This document shows, one piece after another, positions 51,672 through 61,049 of a DNA stretch of 64,000 bases. The position numbers and the translations under genes are program-made. The notes beneath the pieces are model-generated. The model did no database searches, was not told the DNA's origin, and saw only the letters and a list, made by a program, of their open reading frames with translations. The DNA is from an uncultured Paracoccaceae bacterium. Its GTDB lineage: Bacteria > Pseudomonadota > Alphaproteobacteria > Rhodobacterales > Rhodobacteraceae. The DNA lies in NCBI GenBank assembly GCA_947500005.1, contig CANMQJ010000002.1, positions 1 through 64,000 on the forward strand. Direction: 5' to 3'. The number at the start of each line of letters is the position of its first letter. Position 1 is the first letter of the stretch.

Positions 51672-53957
51672 TCACTTGTCCACGCGGACCAGCACCTGGA
51701 TCTCGCCCTGCAACGCCTCCGGCCAGTTTGCCCGCACCTGCGTCTGGTTCGGTCCCTGCTGAAGCTGGACATAGGGCGTGGCAAACTTGATCGCCCCGCC
51801 GGGGCCGCGCAGCGGGCCCAGCGCGGTGATCGCGTCGATGCCCCGCGCCTCGCCCGCGAAGGGCAGGTTCCCGTCGGTCTCCACCGTCCAGACCTGCGAT
51901 GCAGTGTTTTGCTCGTGCCGGATCCGCAGCGGGTTGGCAGCCTGCTTGCCCACCCCGTGAAAGGTGTTCCCGGTAAAGTGGATATCGGTGAACCGGTCGT
52001 AATTCATCGCTCCGAAACTGGTATCGATGCGCTCCGCACGGTCGATATAGCCGTTAATCGAACGGAACTTGTTCCCGGTCACCGACAGCCCGTTCAGGAA
52101 ATGCCCCGCCCCGAAGGGACGCACCACGATGTAGCTGAACCATTGCGCCACCTCGCCCGACAGAAAGATGTTGTCGGTGATGCTCATCGCGCTGAACGAG
52201 AACCCGTTCACGAAATCGGGGAAGTTGTCGTGCTCGTTCGTCCACTCGATATGGCAGTTGTCCACGTAATTCTCGGCGATGGTCGAACTGGTATAGGTGC
52301 CGATGATGACGATGCCCGCCGTTCGCGTGCCGTTCTCGATCTCGTCGCCCTGGAAGAAGTGGTTGCCCAGCACCATGTTGTTGGCCCCGCTCAGCACCGC
52401 GAAATGTCGGAAGCGCGTCGCCCGGCAATGGCGCAGCTTGACATCGTTGGCATTGGCGTTGATCGCGATCGAGGACCGGTTGGGCACCGTCTCGGCCTCT
52501 TCGGCCGACAGGAACTGGCAGGTGTCGATCAGCATCCCCTGGCACCCACCCCCCATCGAGGTTATGCCGCGATCCATCGGCCGGCTGACGAAACAGTTGG
52601 TCAGCGAGAAGCCCGATCCGCGCTGTGCCAGCCGAATACCGCTTGCGCGGCTGTTGCACTGGAACTCGATCCCCTCCATCCCGAATTTCGACAGGGCGTC
52701 GAAGCCCGAGAAATCAAGCATGCACTTGAAATGCCGGAAGGTGTAATTCTGCGTGCCCGCCGCGTCATAGAGCGGGGCGTTCAGCGTGATCTCCTGCGCG
52801 GCCACATTGACCTCGCGCACATAGATCTCGCGCCCCACCCCATTGCCCGAAACATGCGAACCCACGAGGATATTCGCCGCGTTCGCCACGTTCCTCAACT
52901 TGCGAGAATCGTTGGGGTCATAGGTCGCCTGCGAGGTTGCCACCGTCGTGGTCCAGTGCGGGCTTTCCAGCGCGTCGATCTGCCCGTTCCGGATCACCCG
53001 CCGCGTGGAATAGCTGGTTCGGTTGGGCACCGCCGCCTGCATGTCGATGGGATAGGTGAGCCCGATCTTGCGCCCGCCCAGGTCCAGGGACTCGTGGTCG
53101 GAATTGTTCAAAAGCGCCTGGAACGCCTTGCGAAAGGCGATCTGCTCATCGCCAAACGCCCGGATATAGGTCGGCAGATCGAAATTCTTGGTCAGCAGCA
53201 GCATCGCGTCGACCGGCATGCTCAGCGTGCCGACGAACTCGATCTCGGACACGATGCTCGTGGTCTGCGCCAGCCGATAGGTGCCTTCGGGCACCAGGAC
53301 GCGCCGGCCGTTCGCTGCACTGTCGGCAGCCTCGAACGCCTCGGAATCATCCGTCGTGCCGTCGCCCACCGCACCATAGTCGCGCACATCCACGATGCCG
53401 ATCATGTCGCGCAGGAACGCGCCGGTGATATCGATGATCTCGATATCGTCGATCCGGACGATCCCGCCATTGGGTCCGGTCAGGTCCAGCCCGAAATGAC
53501 CATACAGCGCCGCGCGCCCCCAGGGCATGTGCACCCCGCCCCGGCTGCCGGTTCCGACGATGGCGGTGACCTCGACCACATCGCCATAGCTCGACAGCGC
53601 CACCGTGGGCCCGGTCTCGACCACGCCCTCGACATGGCTGCCGCCCGCGCCGCCCGCCCAGCCCGCGATCCGGACCGAAGGAAGATTGCCGCTGATCGCC
53701 TTCACGCGTGCCTTGATCTGCAAGTAGCAGCCCGGCTGGATCGGCGTCTGCCCCATGTAGCGCAGGCGCTGGACGCTTTGCGTTTTCTGCATCTCCAGGC
53801 AGCCGCCGAAATCTGCATCTGCCGGAACATGGGCCGCGTTGGCGGCTCCCGCATAAGTGTCCGAGCCCGGCGTGCCGTCGCCGCTCGACCACGCCCCCAG
53901 CCCGTTTTCGAACGCGGGCGGCATGAACACGATGCCGTCGGTGATTGCCTTGTTCAT
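51672..53957 (-). CDS. Right-handed parallel beta-helix (pectate lyase 3-like) protein
   Basis: A 761-residue protein with an N-terminal jelly-roll-like region (about 1-185), then the pectate-lyase-3/GH28-related opening VRDYGAVGDGTTDDSEAF (191-208) and a long beta-helix with repeated short Asn- and Gly-rich rungs to about residue 680, then a 60-residue tail. It has no signal peptide, which would fit non-classical export or a virion-like surface protein; no phage structural genes lie near. Catalytic residues cannot be assigned. Confidence 0.78.
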   Translation of the reverse strand: MNKAITDGIVFMPPAFENGLGAWSSGDGTPGSDTYAGAANAAHVPADADFGGCLEMQKTQSVQRLRYMGQTPIQPGCYLQIKARVKAISGNLPSVRIAGWAGGAGGSHVEGVVETGPTVALSSYGDVVEVTAIVGTGSRGGVHMPWGRAALYGHFGLDLTGPNGGIVRIDDIEIIDITGAFLRDMIGIVDVRDYGAVGDGTTDDSEAFEAADSAANGRRVLVPEGTYRLAQTTSIVSEIEFVGTLSMPVDAMLLLTKNFDLPTYIRAFGDEQIAFRKAFQALLNNSDHESLDLGGRKIGLTYPIDMQAAVPNRTSYSTRRVIRNGQIDALESPHWTTTVATSQATYDPNDSRKLRNVANAANILVGSHVSGNGVGREIYVREVNVAAQEITLNAPLYDAAGTQNYTFRHFKCMLDFSGFDALSKFGMEGIEFQCNSRASGIRLAQRGSGFSLTNCFVSRPMDRGITSMGGGCQGMLIDTCQFLSAEEAETVPNRSSIAINANANDVKLRHCRATRFRHFAVLSGANNMVLGNHFFQGDEIENGTRTAGIVIIGTYTSSTIAENYVDNCHIEWTNEHDNFPDFVNGFSFSAMSITDNIFLSGEVAQWFSYIVVRPFGAGHFLNGLSVTGNKFRSINGYIDRAERIDTSFGAMNYDRFTDIHFTGNTFHGVGKQAANPLRIRHEQNTASQVWTVETDGNLPFAGEARGIDAITALGPLRGPGGAIKFATPYVQLQQGPNQTQVRANWPEALQGEIQVLVRVDK

Positions 53958-54079
53958 CCAGTTCCCTTTCCCAATCGCCAGAAGGGTCCGGGCCGCACCC
54001 GGAACGCATGGCGATTGAGTAGGGCAAAGGCGTTAACCCCGCCTCAGGGCACCGTCACGGTGGCGTTGCGCCAGACCCC

Positions 54080-54478
54080 TCAAACTGCCGGATCGCCCGC
54101 GCCCAGGATCTGAACGCCGTTGATCTTCCAGCCGTCCTCCAGCCGCACCATCTGGTAGTCGAGGATATGCACCCGGCCCTGGTCATCGGTCACCATCACC
54201 TTCTGCCACAGGTTGCCCGCGATCTCGCGCAACTCAAGAAAGCGCAGGCTGTCGGGGCGCCAGACCATCGGATAGCCGTTCCGCACCATCATCCCGAAAT
54301 TCTCGGGCGTGCGAAAGACGTTGCGGATCGTCGGGCTGGCATAGGTGAAGGCAGTGGTGAAATCATCCGCACGGAACGCGTCGATCTGCGCACGGATATT
54401 GGCCTCTATCTCGTCGCTCTGGGCCAGCGCGGGGCCGGCCAGCACGGCAGCGATCAGGACGGCAAAGAGATGTCGCAT
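54080..54478 (-). CDS. DUF4864 domain-containing secreted protein
   Basis: A 132-residue protein with a signal peptide (cleavage after ALA near residue 19) and the DUF4864 body (IRAQIDAFRADDFTTAFTYASP, MVRNGYPMVWRPDSLRFLEL, QMVRLEDGWKINGVQIL), an NTF2-like fold. Function unknown; it is widespread in Rhodobacteraceae. Confidence 0.85.
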   Translation of the reverse strand: MRHLFAVLIAAVLAGPALAQSDEIEANIRAQIDAFRADDFTTAFTYASPTIRNVFRTPENFGMMVRNGYPMVWRPDSLRFLELREIAGNLWQKVMVTDDQGRVHILDYQMVRLEDGWKINGVQILGAGDPAV

Positions 54479-54677
54479 GGGGCTTCCTCCTGTGTGGGAA
54501 TTAGCCCGGCGCGACCTCGCGTCAAACGCCCGACCCGCGGCCGTCCAGTGGATGACCAGCGCCGCAAGACAACCCGCTTTTCCCGAAATATTGATGACGG
54601 CCCTTCAGAAAGGCCGCCATTGTCCCTCTCGGCCAGCGTGGACCGTAGGGCACGGCAAAGGACTGCCCGGCCCCTTG

Positions 54678-55574
54678 TCAGACCATTTCCATATCGTCCT
54701 CGACCACGTCCTCCTCTTCGGGAACGTCATAACCGCTGTCCTCGCCAAGGCTCAGCGCTGCCATCAACTCCAGACTGCCGTCCTCGCCGACCGCGCTGTC
54801 GAATGCCCCATCTTCAACCGCCTGGGCGTAGAGGCTCAGCAGCTGGTCGGCGGATTCGAACCCGCCCTCCGGAGGATCGAGCCGGTAGACTTCCTGAAGA
54901 GTACCCTCCTCGTCGTTGTTGTAGAACACAACGCCCTCAAGCCCCGTCACGTCGCCGCCGATGCTCTCGTAATAGCTCACGTAGTTGTCAAAGGTCGGCT
55001 CGGTTCCCTCGGGCAGGAAAGGAACGTTGAAATCGTTCGGAGCGGGCTCCTCGGCCGAGACAAACGCCCCGCCGAAGGGGTGCCCTTCTTCAGTGAACTC
55101 CTCTCCGAAGAAAACCTTCTGGAACGTGAGCTCTTCCTCCGGCTCTTCCTCTTCCGGTTCATCCGAAACCGCCTTGATCGAGCCTTCTTCGGTCGTGGTC
55201 GATGTCGCGCGAATGCCGAAGACATCGACCTCATCAAGGCTTGAGATGTCCAGTTCCACGGTCAGCGTGTCGCCGGCGGCAACATAGGTTTCCTTGTCTT
55301 CGCCTTCGGGTCCAAGCCCCGGATCGCTGAGTTTCTCGGCCTCGTCCCACTGCACCCTCTCGCCGTCCAGCCGCACGCCGTTCATGTTGAGCGGGCCGCT
55401 CAGGGACTCACTGCTGCCGGTGAACTCGTCATCCCCGAAATAGATGGCGTTGACGTCCATCGCGCCTTCGGAAACCGCTATGTCGGCATAGAATGCTCCG
55501 CCGTCCTCGTAGACGGTGATCGTATATGCCAGGCCTTCCACCTGGTACGTAAAGACTTTGGTATGATCAGACAT
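54678..55574 (-). CDS. Highly acidic protein of unknown function
   Basis: A 298-residue, strongly acidic protein. Residues 1-125 look like a beta-rich module (TYQVEGLAYTITVYEDGGAFYADIAV). A Glu-rich linker follows (DEPEEEEPEEE, about 138-148). Residues 150-298 form a second acidic domain ending in an Asp/Glu-rich tail (DVPEEEDVVEDDMEMV). There is no signal peptide, membrane segment or RTX repeat. I recognise no named family. Such acidity with beta modules is seen in secreted calcium-binding proteins, but nothing here proves export. Confidence 0.7.
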   Translation of the reverse strand: MSDHTKVFTYQVEGLAYTITVYEDGGAFYADIAVSEGAMDVNAIYFGDDEFTGSSESLSGPLNMNGVRLDGERVQWDEAEKLSDPGLGPEGEDKETYVAAGDTLTVELDISSLDEVDVFGIRATSTTTEEGSIKAVSDEPEEEEPEEELTFQKVFFGEEFTEEGHPFGGAFVSAEEPAPNDFNVPFLPEGTEPTFDNYVSYYESIGGDVTGLEGVVFYNNDEEGTLQEVYRLDPPEGGFESADQLLSLYAQAVEDGAFDSAVGEDGSLELMAALSLGEDSGYDVPEEEDVVEDDMEMV

Positions 55575-55814
55575 TCAGCTCCCCCTGCCAATCAGGCCCA
55601 GATCCCGCGGGCGGCCCGAGTCGGTGACAGAAACCGAGCGCCCGAAACAAAGGGAAATTACTGACCTTTGGCCGAATTTCGGAAAAAAAGGGATAACGAC
55701 GGTCGGAATACCCGCCGTCGCCATTCGCAAGGAAACGATCGCCCGCTCACGCCGCCATTGTTTACTTTCGGTGCCCTTCACCGGCCTCCCGGCGGGAAGC
55801 AGAGTGATCCCGGG

Positions 55815-57389
55815 TCAGGCCAACTCGCCCGCCAACGCCTTGTCGATCAGCGCCACGGTATCGGCAACGCCGTAAAGCGCGATGAAGCCTCCGAAACGCG
55901 GTCCCTGGCTTGCGCCCAGCAGCACCTCGTAAAGTGCCGTGAACCAGTCGCGCATCGGGTCGAACCGCTCGCGGCCGACCGAATAGACGATGGATTGCAG
56001 CGCCTCGTCCTCCACCGGCCCGTCATAGGCGACCAGTTCCGCCCGCAGCGCCTCCAGCGCCTCGCGCTCCTTCTGCGTGGGCGCGCGGAAGGTCCGCGTC
56101 GGCTTCACGAAATCATTGAAATACCGCACCGCGAACCCGGCCGCCTTGTCCAGGTCGGGATGGCTCTCGGCGCTGGCATCGGGCGCATAGCGCCGGATGA
56201 AGCCCCAGAGCGTTTCCTTGTCCTCGGCCCCCGACACCGAGGCGAGGTTCAGCAGCATGGCAAAGGGCACGATCAGCGTCGATTCCGGCACGTCCCCACC
56301 ATGGATATGCCAGACGGGGTTGTTCAACTGCGCCTTGAGGTCCTGCCCCGGATAGGCCCGCAATTGCTGGTGATACTCGTCCACCGCCTTGGGGATCACG
56401 TCGAAATACATCCGCTTGGCCGTCTTGGGCTTCTGGTACATGAAGTACGACAGGCTTTCGGCGCTGGCATAGGTCAGCCACTCGTCGATGCTGACGCCAT
56501 TGCCCGAGGACTTGGATATCTTCTGACCGTTCTCGTCCAGGAACAGCTCATATGTGAAATGCTCCGGCGCTTTCTCTCCCAGAACCCGGCAGATCCCGTC
56601 ATAGATCGGCGTGTTGGTCGAATGGTCCTTGCCATACATCTCGAAATCCACGCCCAGCGCCGCCCAGCGCGCTCCGAAATCGGGCTTCCATTGCAGCTTC
56701 ACGTTGCCGCCGGTGACGGGCAGCGTCCATTCGCGCCCCTCCTCGTCGTCAAAGGTGATCGTGCCGTCCTTGGCATTCACCTCCTTCATCGGAACGTAAA
56801 GAACCCGCCCCGTCTCGGGATGGATCGGCAGGAAGATCGAATAGGTCTGCTGCCGCTCCTCGCGCAGGGACTTCAGCATGATCGCCATCAGGTCGTCATA
56901 TCGCTCCGCCGCGCGCTGCAGGATCTCGTCGAACTGCCCGGACTTGTAGAACTCGGTCGCGCTGATGAATTCGTACTCAAAGCCGAACGTGTCCAGGAAC
57001 CGCCGCAGCATGGCGTTGTTGTGATGGCCAAAGCTTTCATGCGTGCCGAACGGGTCGGGCACGGCGGTCAGCGGCTTCTGCAGATGCTCCTGCAGCATTT
57101 CCCGGTTGGGCACGTTGCCCGGCACCTTGCGCATCCCGTCCATGTCGTCCGAGAAACAGACCAGCCTCGTGGGAATGTCCGAGATCGCCTCGAAGGCGCG
57201 GCGGATCATCGTTGTGCGCGCGACCTCGCCGAAGGTCCCGATATGCGGCAGGCCCGAGGGCCCGTACCCCGTCTCGAACAGCACGAATCCCTTCTCCGGA
57301 GGTGCCTTCTGATAGCGTTTGAGCACCCGGCGCGCTTCTTCAAAGGGCCAGGCCTTGGACGCAAGTGCGGTGTCACGCAGTTCAGACAT
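55815..57389 (-). CDS. lysK: Lysyl-tRNA synthetase, class I
   Basis: A 524-residue class I aminoacyl-tRNA synthetase that charges tRNA-Lys. The HIGH-type motif appears as HIGTFGE (about 49-55) and the KMSKS-type motif as KISKSSG (about 292-298). Alphaproteobacteria commonly use this archaeal-type enzyme instead of the class II LysRS. A strong hairpin stands 28 nt before its start codon. Confidence 0.96.
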   Translation of the reverse strand: MSELRDTALASKAWPFEEARRVLKRYQKAPPEKGFVLFETGYGPSGLPHIGTFGEVARTTMIRRAFEAISDIPTRLVCFSDDMDGMRKVPGNVPNREMLQEHLQKPLTAVPDPFGTHESFGHHNNAMLRRFLDTFGFEYEFISATEFYKSGQFDEILQRAAERYDDLMAIMLKSLREERQQTYSIFLPIHPETGRVLYVPMKEVNAKDGTITFDDEEGREWTLPVTGGNVKLQWKPDFGARWAALGVDFEMYGKDHSTNTPIYDGICRVLGEKAPEHFTYELFLDENGQKISKSSGNGVSIDEWLTYASAESLSYFMYQKPKTAKRMYFDVIPKAVDEYHQQLRAYPGQDLKAQLNNPVWHIHGGDVPESTLIVPFAMLLNLASVSGAEDKETLWGFIRRYAPDASAESHPDLDKAAGFAVRYFNDFVKPTRTFRAPTQKEREALEALRAELVAYDGPVEDEALQSIVYSVGRERFDPMRDWFTALYEVLLGASQGPRFGGFIALYGVADTVALIDKALAGELA

Positions 57390-57417
57390 TTCAGAGGGTC
57401 TCCAACAGGAAGGGTCA

Positions 57418-57444
57418 GGGCCGCCCGCCTCGCACGGGCGGCCC
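57418..57444 (-). promoter_or_regulatory. Leader hairpin upstream of lysK
   Basis: A perfect 10-bp GC stem (57418-57427 with 57435-57444, 7-nt loop) lies 28 nt before the lysK ATG, so it falls in the lysK leader. On the minus strand TGACCCTTCC follows, a weak pyrimidine tract. It could attenuate lysK or terminate incoming transcription. Confidence 0.5.
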
Positions 57445-57618
57445 GGCTTCTCCTATTGTGCAGGCGCGGCAAGAGTCAACAAACATGGGGGACGTACCGC
57501 TCCGCGCCCTGTGCCCCCCAATCTCGTGAGATCACTGCGGAGCAATCGTTGACAACGCCCCTACACGCGCATCACGGTATCACGCAAACCGCGATATCAG
57601 ATAAGGGTTATCACCCAA

Positions 57619-58572
57619 GTGAATTTCGCCACCTTCGATCTCAATCTTCTCAAGGTGCTCGACGCGCTCTTCCGCGAAGGCTCCACCATCAAGGCTGCGG
57701 CCAGGCTGGGCATGTCGCAATCGGCGGTGTCCGGCGCGCTCGCCCGGCTCCGTCACGCGATGGGGGACCAGCTTTTCGTCCGTCACGGCAACCGGTTCGT
57801 CCCGACCGACTATGCCACCGCGCTCCAGACTCCCCTGCGCGAGGAACTCGACCGCCTTCAGGCTCTCCTTGCCCCGCCCGGTGTTTTCGATCCGGCCACC
57901 ACTTCGGGTGTGTTCCGGATCGCCGGCAGCGATTTCTTCGCCGAAATGCTGATGCCGGCCCTGGGCAAGCTGCTCGGGCGCACCTCGCCGGACCTGCGCG
58001 CGCAACTCATCGACACCGTGCCGCATGACCATGTGGCCAGCCTCGAACGCTACAACGCCGATCTCGCCCTCATCCCCGATGTGGACCTCCCCGACTGGGC
58101 CAACCGCGAGCCGCTCTTTCGCGCGCCCTTCTGTGCGATCGCCCGCAGGGACCACCCGGCCTTGGCCGGGCTGGCACCGGGCGATCCCATCCCGATGGAG
58201 CTCTTCTGCACCCTCGGGCAGGTCGCCTTTTCGCCCGAAGGAGAATTCTCCGGCATCAGCGATGTTGCGCTCGCCCGTGTCGGCCGCAGGCGCCGGGTGG
58301 TCATGACCGTACCCGTTTTCTCGGGAGTCTGCCGCGCCGTTGCCGAAAGCGACCTGATCGGGATGGTGCCCATGCAACTGGCCGTCCGCCTTGCCCCCGC
58401 CTTCGGCCTTGTCCGCTTCGCACCTCCGATGGACCCGCCCGAACCACTTGTGGTCGGCATATGGCACAAACGGGCCGACACCACGCCGATGGCCGCCTGG
58501 ATGCGCGGCCAGATCTTCGGCCTGATGCGCGCCCTCTCTCCCGACCCATCGGCACCCGACGCCCGCGCTTGA
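57619..58572 (+). CDS. LysR family transcriptional regulator
   Basis: A 317-residue regulator with an N-terminal winged helix-turn-helix (FDLNLLKVLDALFREGSTIKAAARLGMSQSAVSGALARL, about 4-42; given here only as a reference span) and a periplasmic-binding-like effector domain (about 90-300). It starts with GTG at 57619 behind AAGGG. It is divergent from lysK across 229 bp; no obvious catabolic target lies next to it, and a partner elsewhere is possible. Confidence 0.92.
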   Translation: MNFATFDLNLLKVLDALFREGSTIKAAARLGMSQSAVSGALARLRHAMGDQLFVRHGNRFVPTDYATALQTPLREELDRLQALLAPPGVFDPATTSGVFRIAGSDFFAEMLMPALGKLLGRTSPDLRAQLIDTVPHDHVASLERYNADLALIPDVDLPDWANREPLFRAPFCAIARRDHPALAGLAPGDPIPMELFCTLGQVAFSPEGEFSGISDVALARVGRRRRVVMTVPVFSGVCRAVAESDLIGMVPMQLAVRLAPAFGLVRFAPPMDPPEPLVVGIWHKRADTTPMAAWMRGQIFGLMRALSPDPSAPDARA

Positions 58573-58626
58573 ACACCCACCGCCCCGCCGATACGGTGCG
58601 CGCGGTACACCCAGACAGGACCCGCC

Positions 58627-59049
58627 ATGACCGATCCCCGCGACACCGCCATCGGCCCCCAGGATTGCCTCGTGGCGATCATGGTCGCCATCTCCGCCTC
58701 CGACGAGAACATCCGCACCGCCGAACTGGTCAAGATCCAGGCGGCGATCAACATGCTGCCGGTCTTTGCCGATTACGATTCCGACCGGATGCGCACCGCT
58801 GCCCAGATCGTCTTTGACCTGTTCGAAGAGGAGGACGGGCTCGACGCGCTCTTCGCCCTGGTGCGCGCCAACCTGCCCGAACGGCTCTACGAGACGGCCT
58901 ATGCGCTGGCCTGCGACGTGGCCGCCGCCGACGGCACTCTGGCCGAGACCGAACTGCGCCTGCTCGAAGAGATGCGCTATGAACTCAATATCGACCGCCT
59001 GCACGCCGCCGCCATCGAACGGGGCGCCCGGGCGCGTCACCTGACCTGA
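58627..59049 (+). CDS. TerB family (tellurite-resistance/DjlA N-terminal-like) protein
   Basis: A 140-residue all-helical protein with the TerB pattern of acidic metal-binding helices (DCLVAIMVAISASDENIRTAE, AYALACDVAAADGTLAETEL). It resembles small cytoplasmic TerB-like proteins found in many Rhodobacteraceae. No other ter genes are adjacent, so tellurite resistance is not implied. Confidence 0.85.
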   Translation: MTDPRDTAIGPQDCLVAIMVAISASDENIRTAELVKIQAAINMLPVFADYDSDRMRTAAQIVFDLFEEEDGLDALFALVRANLPERLYETAYALACDVAAADGTLAETELRLLEEMRYELNIDRLHAAAIERGARARHLT

Positions 59050-59054
59050 GCTCG

Positions 59055-59480
59055 ATGGGCGGTACGGATTTCCTCCGGGCGTTCGTCGCGGCACTTCTCG
59101 CGGCGGCGGGCGCAGCGGCCGAACCGCTCGAGACGCATATCGACAAGTCCGATCAGGAAATGACCGTCTATCGCGACGACGTGCCGGTCTATCGCTGGCC
59201 CGTCTCCACCGCCCGCGCGGGCAAGGTCACGCCCAACGGCACCTACCATCCGCAGACCCTCAAGCGGATGCATTACTCGACGCTCTACAACAACGCGCCG
59301 ATGCCGTTCTCGATCTTCTTCCACGGGAACTATGCAATCCATGGCACCGACCAGGTCGAGAAACTGGGCTGCCCCGCCTCGGCCGGATGCGTCCGGCTGC
59401 ACCCCGACAATGCCGAAACCCTGTTCAACCTCGTCCGCGAAGTCGGCAAGGAGAACACGCTGATCGTGATCCGCGATTGA
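59055..59480 (+). CDS. L,D-transpeptidase (YkuD domain)
   Basis: A 141-residue secreted YkuD protein: signal-like N-terminus (residues 5-22), then a catalytic domain with HGTD (His96) and SAGCVRL (nucleophile Cys112). It forms or edits 3-3 peptidoglycan cross-links or attaches proteins to the wall. It is only 5 nt downstream of the TerB gene and 3 nt from the convergent DacB gene, another peptidoglycan enzyme. Confidence 0.92.
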   Translation: MGGTDFLRAFVAALLAAAGAAAEPLETHIDKSDQEMTVYRDDVPVYRWPVSTARAGKVTPNGTYHPQTLKRMHYSTLYNNAPMPFSIFFHGNYAIHGTDQVEKLGCPASAGCVRLHPDNAETLFNLVREVGKENTLIVIRD

Positions 59481-59483
59481 CGC

Positions 59484-60965
59484 TCAACTCCCGTAAAGCG
59501 CGCCCCAGCGTTCGATCAGCGCCTGTTGCAGCCCCTTGGCGCGCCGGTTCCACGACCGCGCGCCATCCGGCCGCTCGCGCTGCGCGCGCGGGATCCGGGC
59601 GCGCGTGTCCAGGTCGGCGGTGAAGATGGCGAATGCCAGATGCGTGCCATCCGCCGCCGTCATGTATCCACCCAGCCCCGAGACGAAATTCAGCGTCCCG
59701 GTCTTGGCATCCACCTTGATCGGATGCGTGGTCATGACCCGCCCTGCCGCGTCGCGCATCAGGAAGGGCTTCATCAGCGACCGCAGCGTTCCGTCGCCAT
59801 GCACCGCGACCAGCGCGCGCACCAGGTCCTGCGGCGCCAGGCGCGAGGCCGGGCCAAGCCCCGAGTGATCCACCATCGCCGGGGCCTGCATCCCGAACCG
59901 CTCCATCGCCCAGACATTCATCTCCGCCGCCGAGGCGGCAAGCGAGGCCGGGATGCCGGCCCGCGCCGCCGTGGCGCTCATCCCGACCATCTCGGCGGTG
60001 ATGTTGGTCGAGTATTTCAGCATGTCGCGCAGGATGTCGCGCAGCGGCTCGCTCTCGTGCCGCGCCAGCTCTGTAGCGCCCTGCGGCGCGTCGCGTACCA
60101 CCTCGACCCGGCCCAGCGCGATGCCATGCGAGCGCATCAGGGTCTGGAACACGTCGCCTGCGTACAGCCCCGGCAGCCGCACCGGCAGCCAGCGCGACCC
60201 GCCGCCGCCCAGCGCGCCCGAGGCGACCGTCCAGCTGTCGAGCCGCTCGCCCGCCTCGTAGGTATAGATCGGCAGCGACCGGCGCACGACCTGCATCTTC
60301 GCCATGGCCACGGCGGGCCGGTACTCCCCCGCGGGCGCATCCATGCTCACCGCATAGCCCGACCCGGCCCGCGCCCATTCGAAATGCACCCGGTTGAAAT
60401 TCAGCGCGATGCCGCTCACCGCCGGGCTGTACCCGACATGGTCGGGCTGGCCCGGATCGATGCTCTTCACGAAGGGCAGCGCGCCGGAATAGACCTTGAA
60501 CGCGCCCTGAACCTCGTGGATGCCCGCGGCCTTCACCTTCGCCGCCAGCCGCGCCACCGCCTCGGTATCGAGGATCGGGTCCCCGCCGCCCGCCAGGACC
60601 AGGTCGCCCTTGAGGATGCCGTTCTCGACCGGCCCGGCCGCCAGGACCCGCGTGGCAAAGCGATGCTCCGCGCCCAGCACGTCCAGCGCATAAAGCGCCG
60701 TCAGCGCCTTGGCCACGCTCGCCGGCGGCAGCGCCCTGTCTCCGCCCACCGCCTCCAGGCCCATCCCGGTCTCGGCATCGGCCACGGCGAAGGCCACGTC
60801 GCCGGGCAACCCTGCGGCGCGGATGATCCGCTCCGGCCCGTTCAGGCCCTCGGGCCTCTGGCGGGGATGAAGCGAGCGTTCGGGCGCCCCCGCCCGCAGC
60901 GCGCCAGGGGTCAGCAGGGCGGTGGCGCCGGCCAGGAAGGAACGTCGGGAAAAATGGTCAACCAT
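59484..60965 (-). CDS. dacB: D-alanyl-D-alanine carboxypeptidase/endopeptidase (PBP4 family)
   Basis: A 493-residue penicillin-binding protein of the S13/DacB family. The catalytic motifs are SVAK (83-86), STN (near residue 310) and KTG (near residue 410). The N-terminus has a Tat-like signal (FSRRSFLAGATALLTPG). It trims or cleaves peptidoglycan peptides in the periplasm. ATGs at 60977 and 60965 are both possible; neither has a strong ribosome site. Confidence 0.9.
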   Translation of the reverse strand: MVDHFSRRSFLAGATALLTPGALRAGAPERSLHPRQRPEGLNGPERIIRAAGLPGDVAFAVADAETGMGLEAVGGDRALPPASVAKALTALYALDVLGAEHRFATRVLAAGPVENGILKGDLVLAGGGDPILDTEAVARLAAKVKAAGIHEVQGAFKVYSGALPFVKSIDPGQPDHVGYSPAVSGIALNFNRVHFEWARAGSGYAVSMDAPAGEYRPAVAMAKMQVVRRSLPIYTYEAGERLDSWTVASGALGGGGSRWLPVRLPGLYAGDVFQTLMRSHGIALGRVEVVRDAPQGATELARHESEPLRDILRDMLKYSTNITAEMVGMSATAARAGIPASLAASAAEMNVWAMERFGMQAPAMVDHSGLGPASRLAPQDLVRALVAVHGDGTLRSLMKPFLMRDAAGRVMTTHPIKVDAKTGTLNFVSGLGGYMTAADGTHLAFAIFTADLDTRARIPRAQRERPDGARSWNRRAKGLQQALIERWGALYGS

Positions 60966-61049
60966 GGTTCGAATCAAATCCGATCTTCGTGTCAGTCAAG
61001 CGGCGCCTTTCCGGTTTTTCAACGGCCCTCGGCATGCTACCGCGCATCC

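Noticed and set aside
51672..53957. A prophage with the beta-helix protein as tailspike.
   Set aside because: No capsid, portal, terminase or lysis genes lie within the window around it, and the only integrase is 27 kb away at the island edge.
58627..59049. A tellurite-resistance operon.
   Set aside because: Only a single TerB-like gene is present, with no terC, terD or terZ neighbours; it is beside peptidoglycan genes instead.
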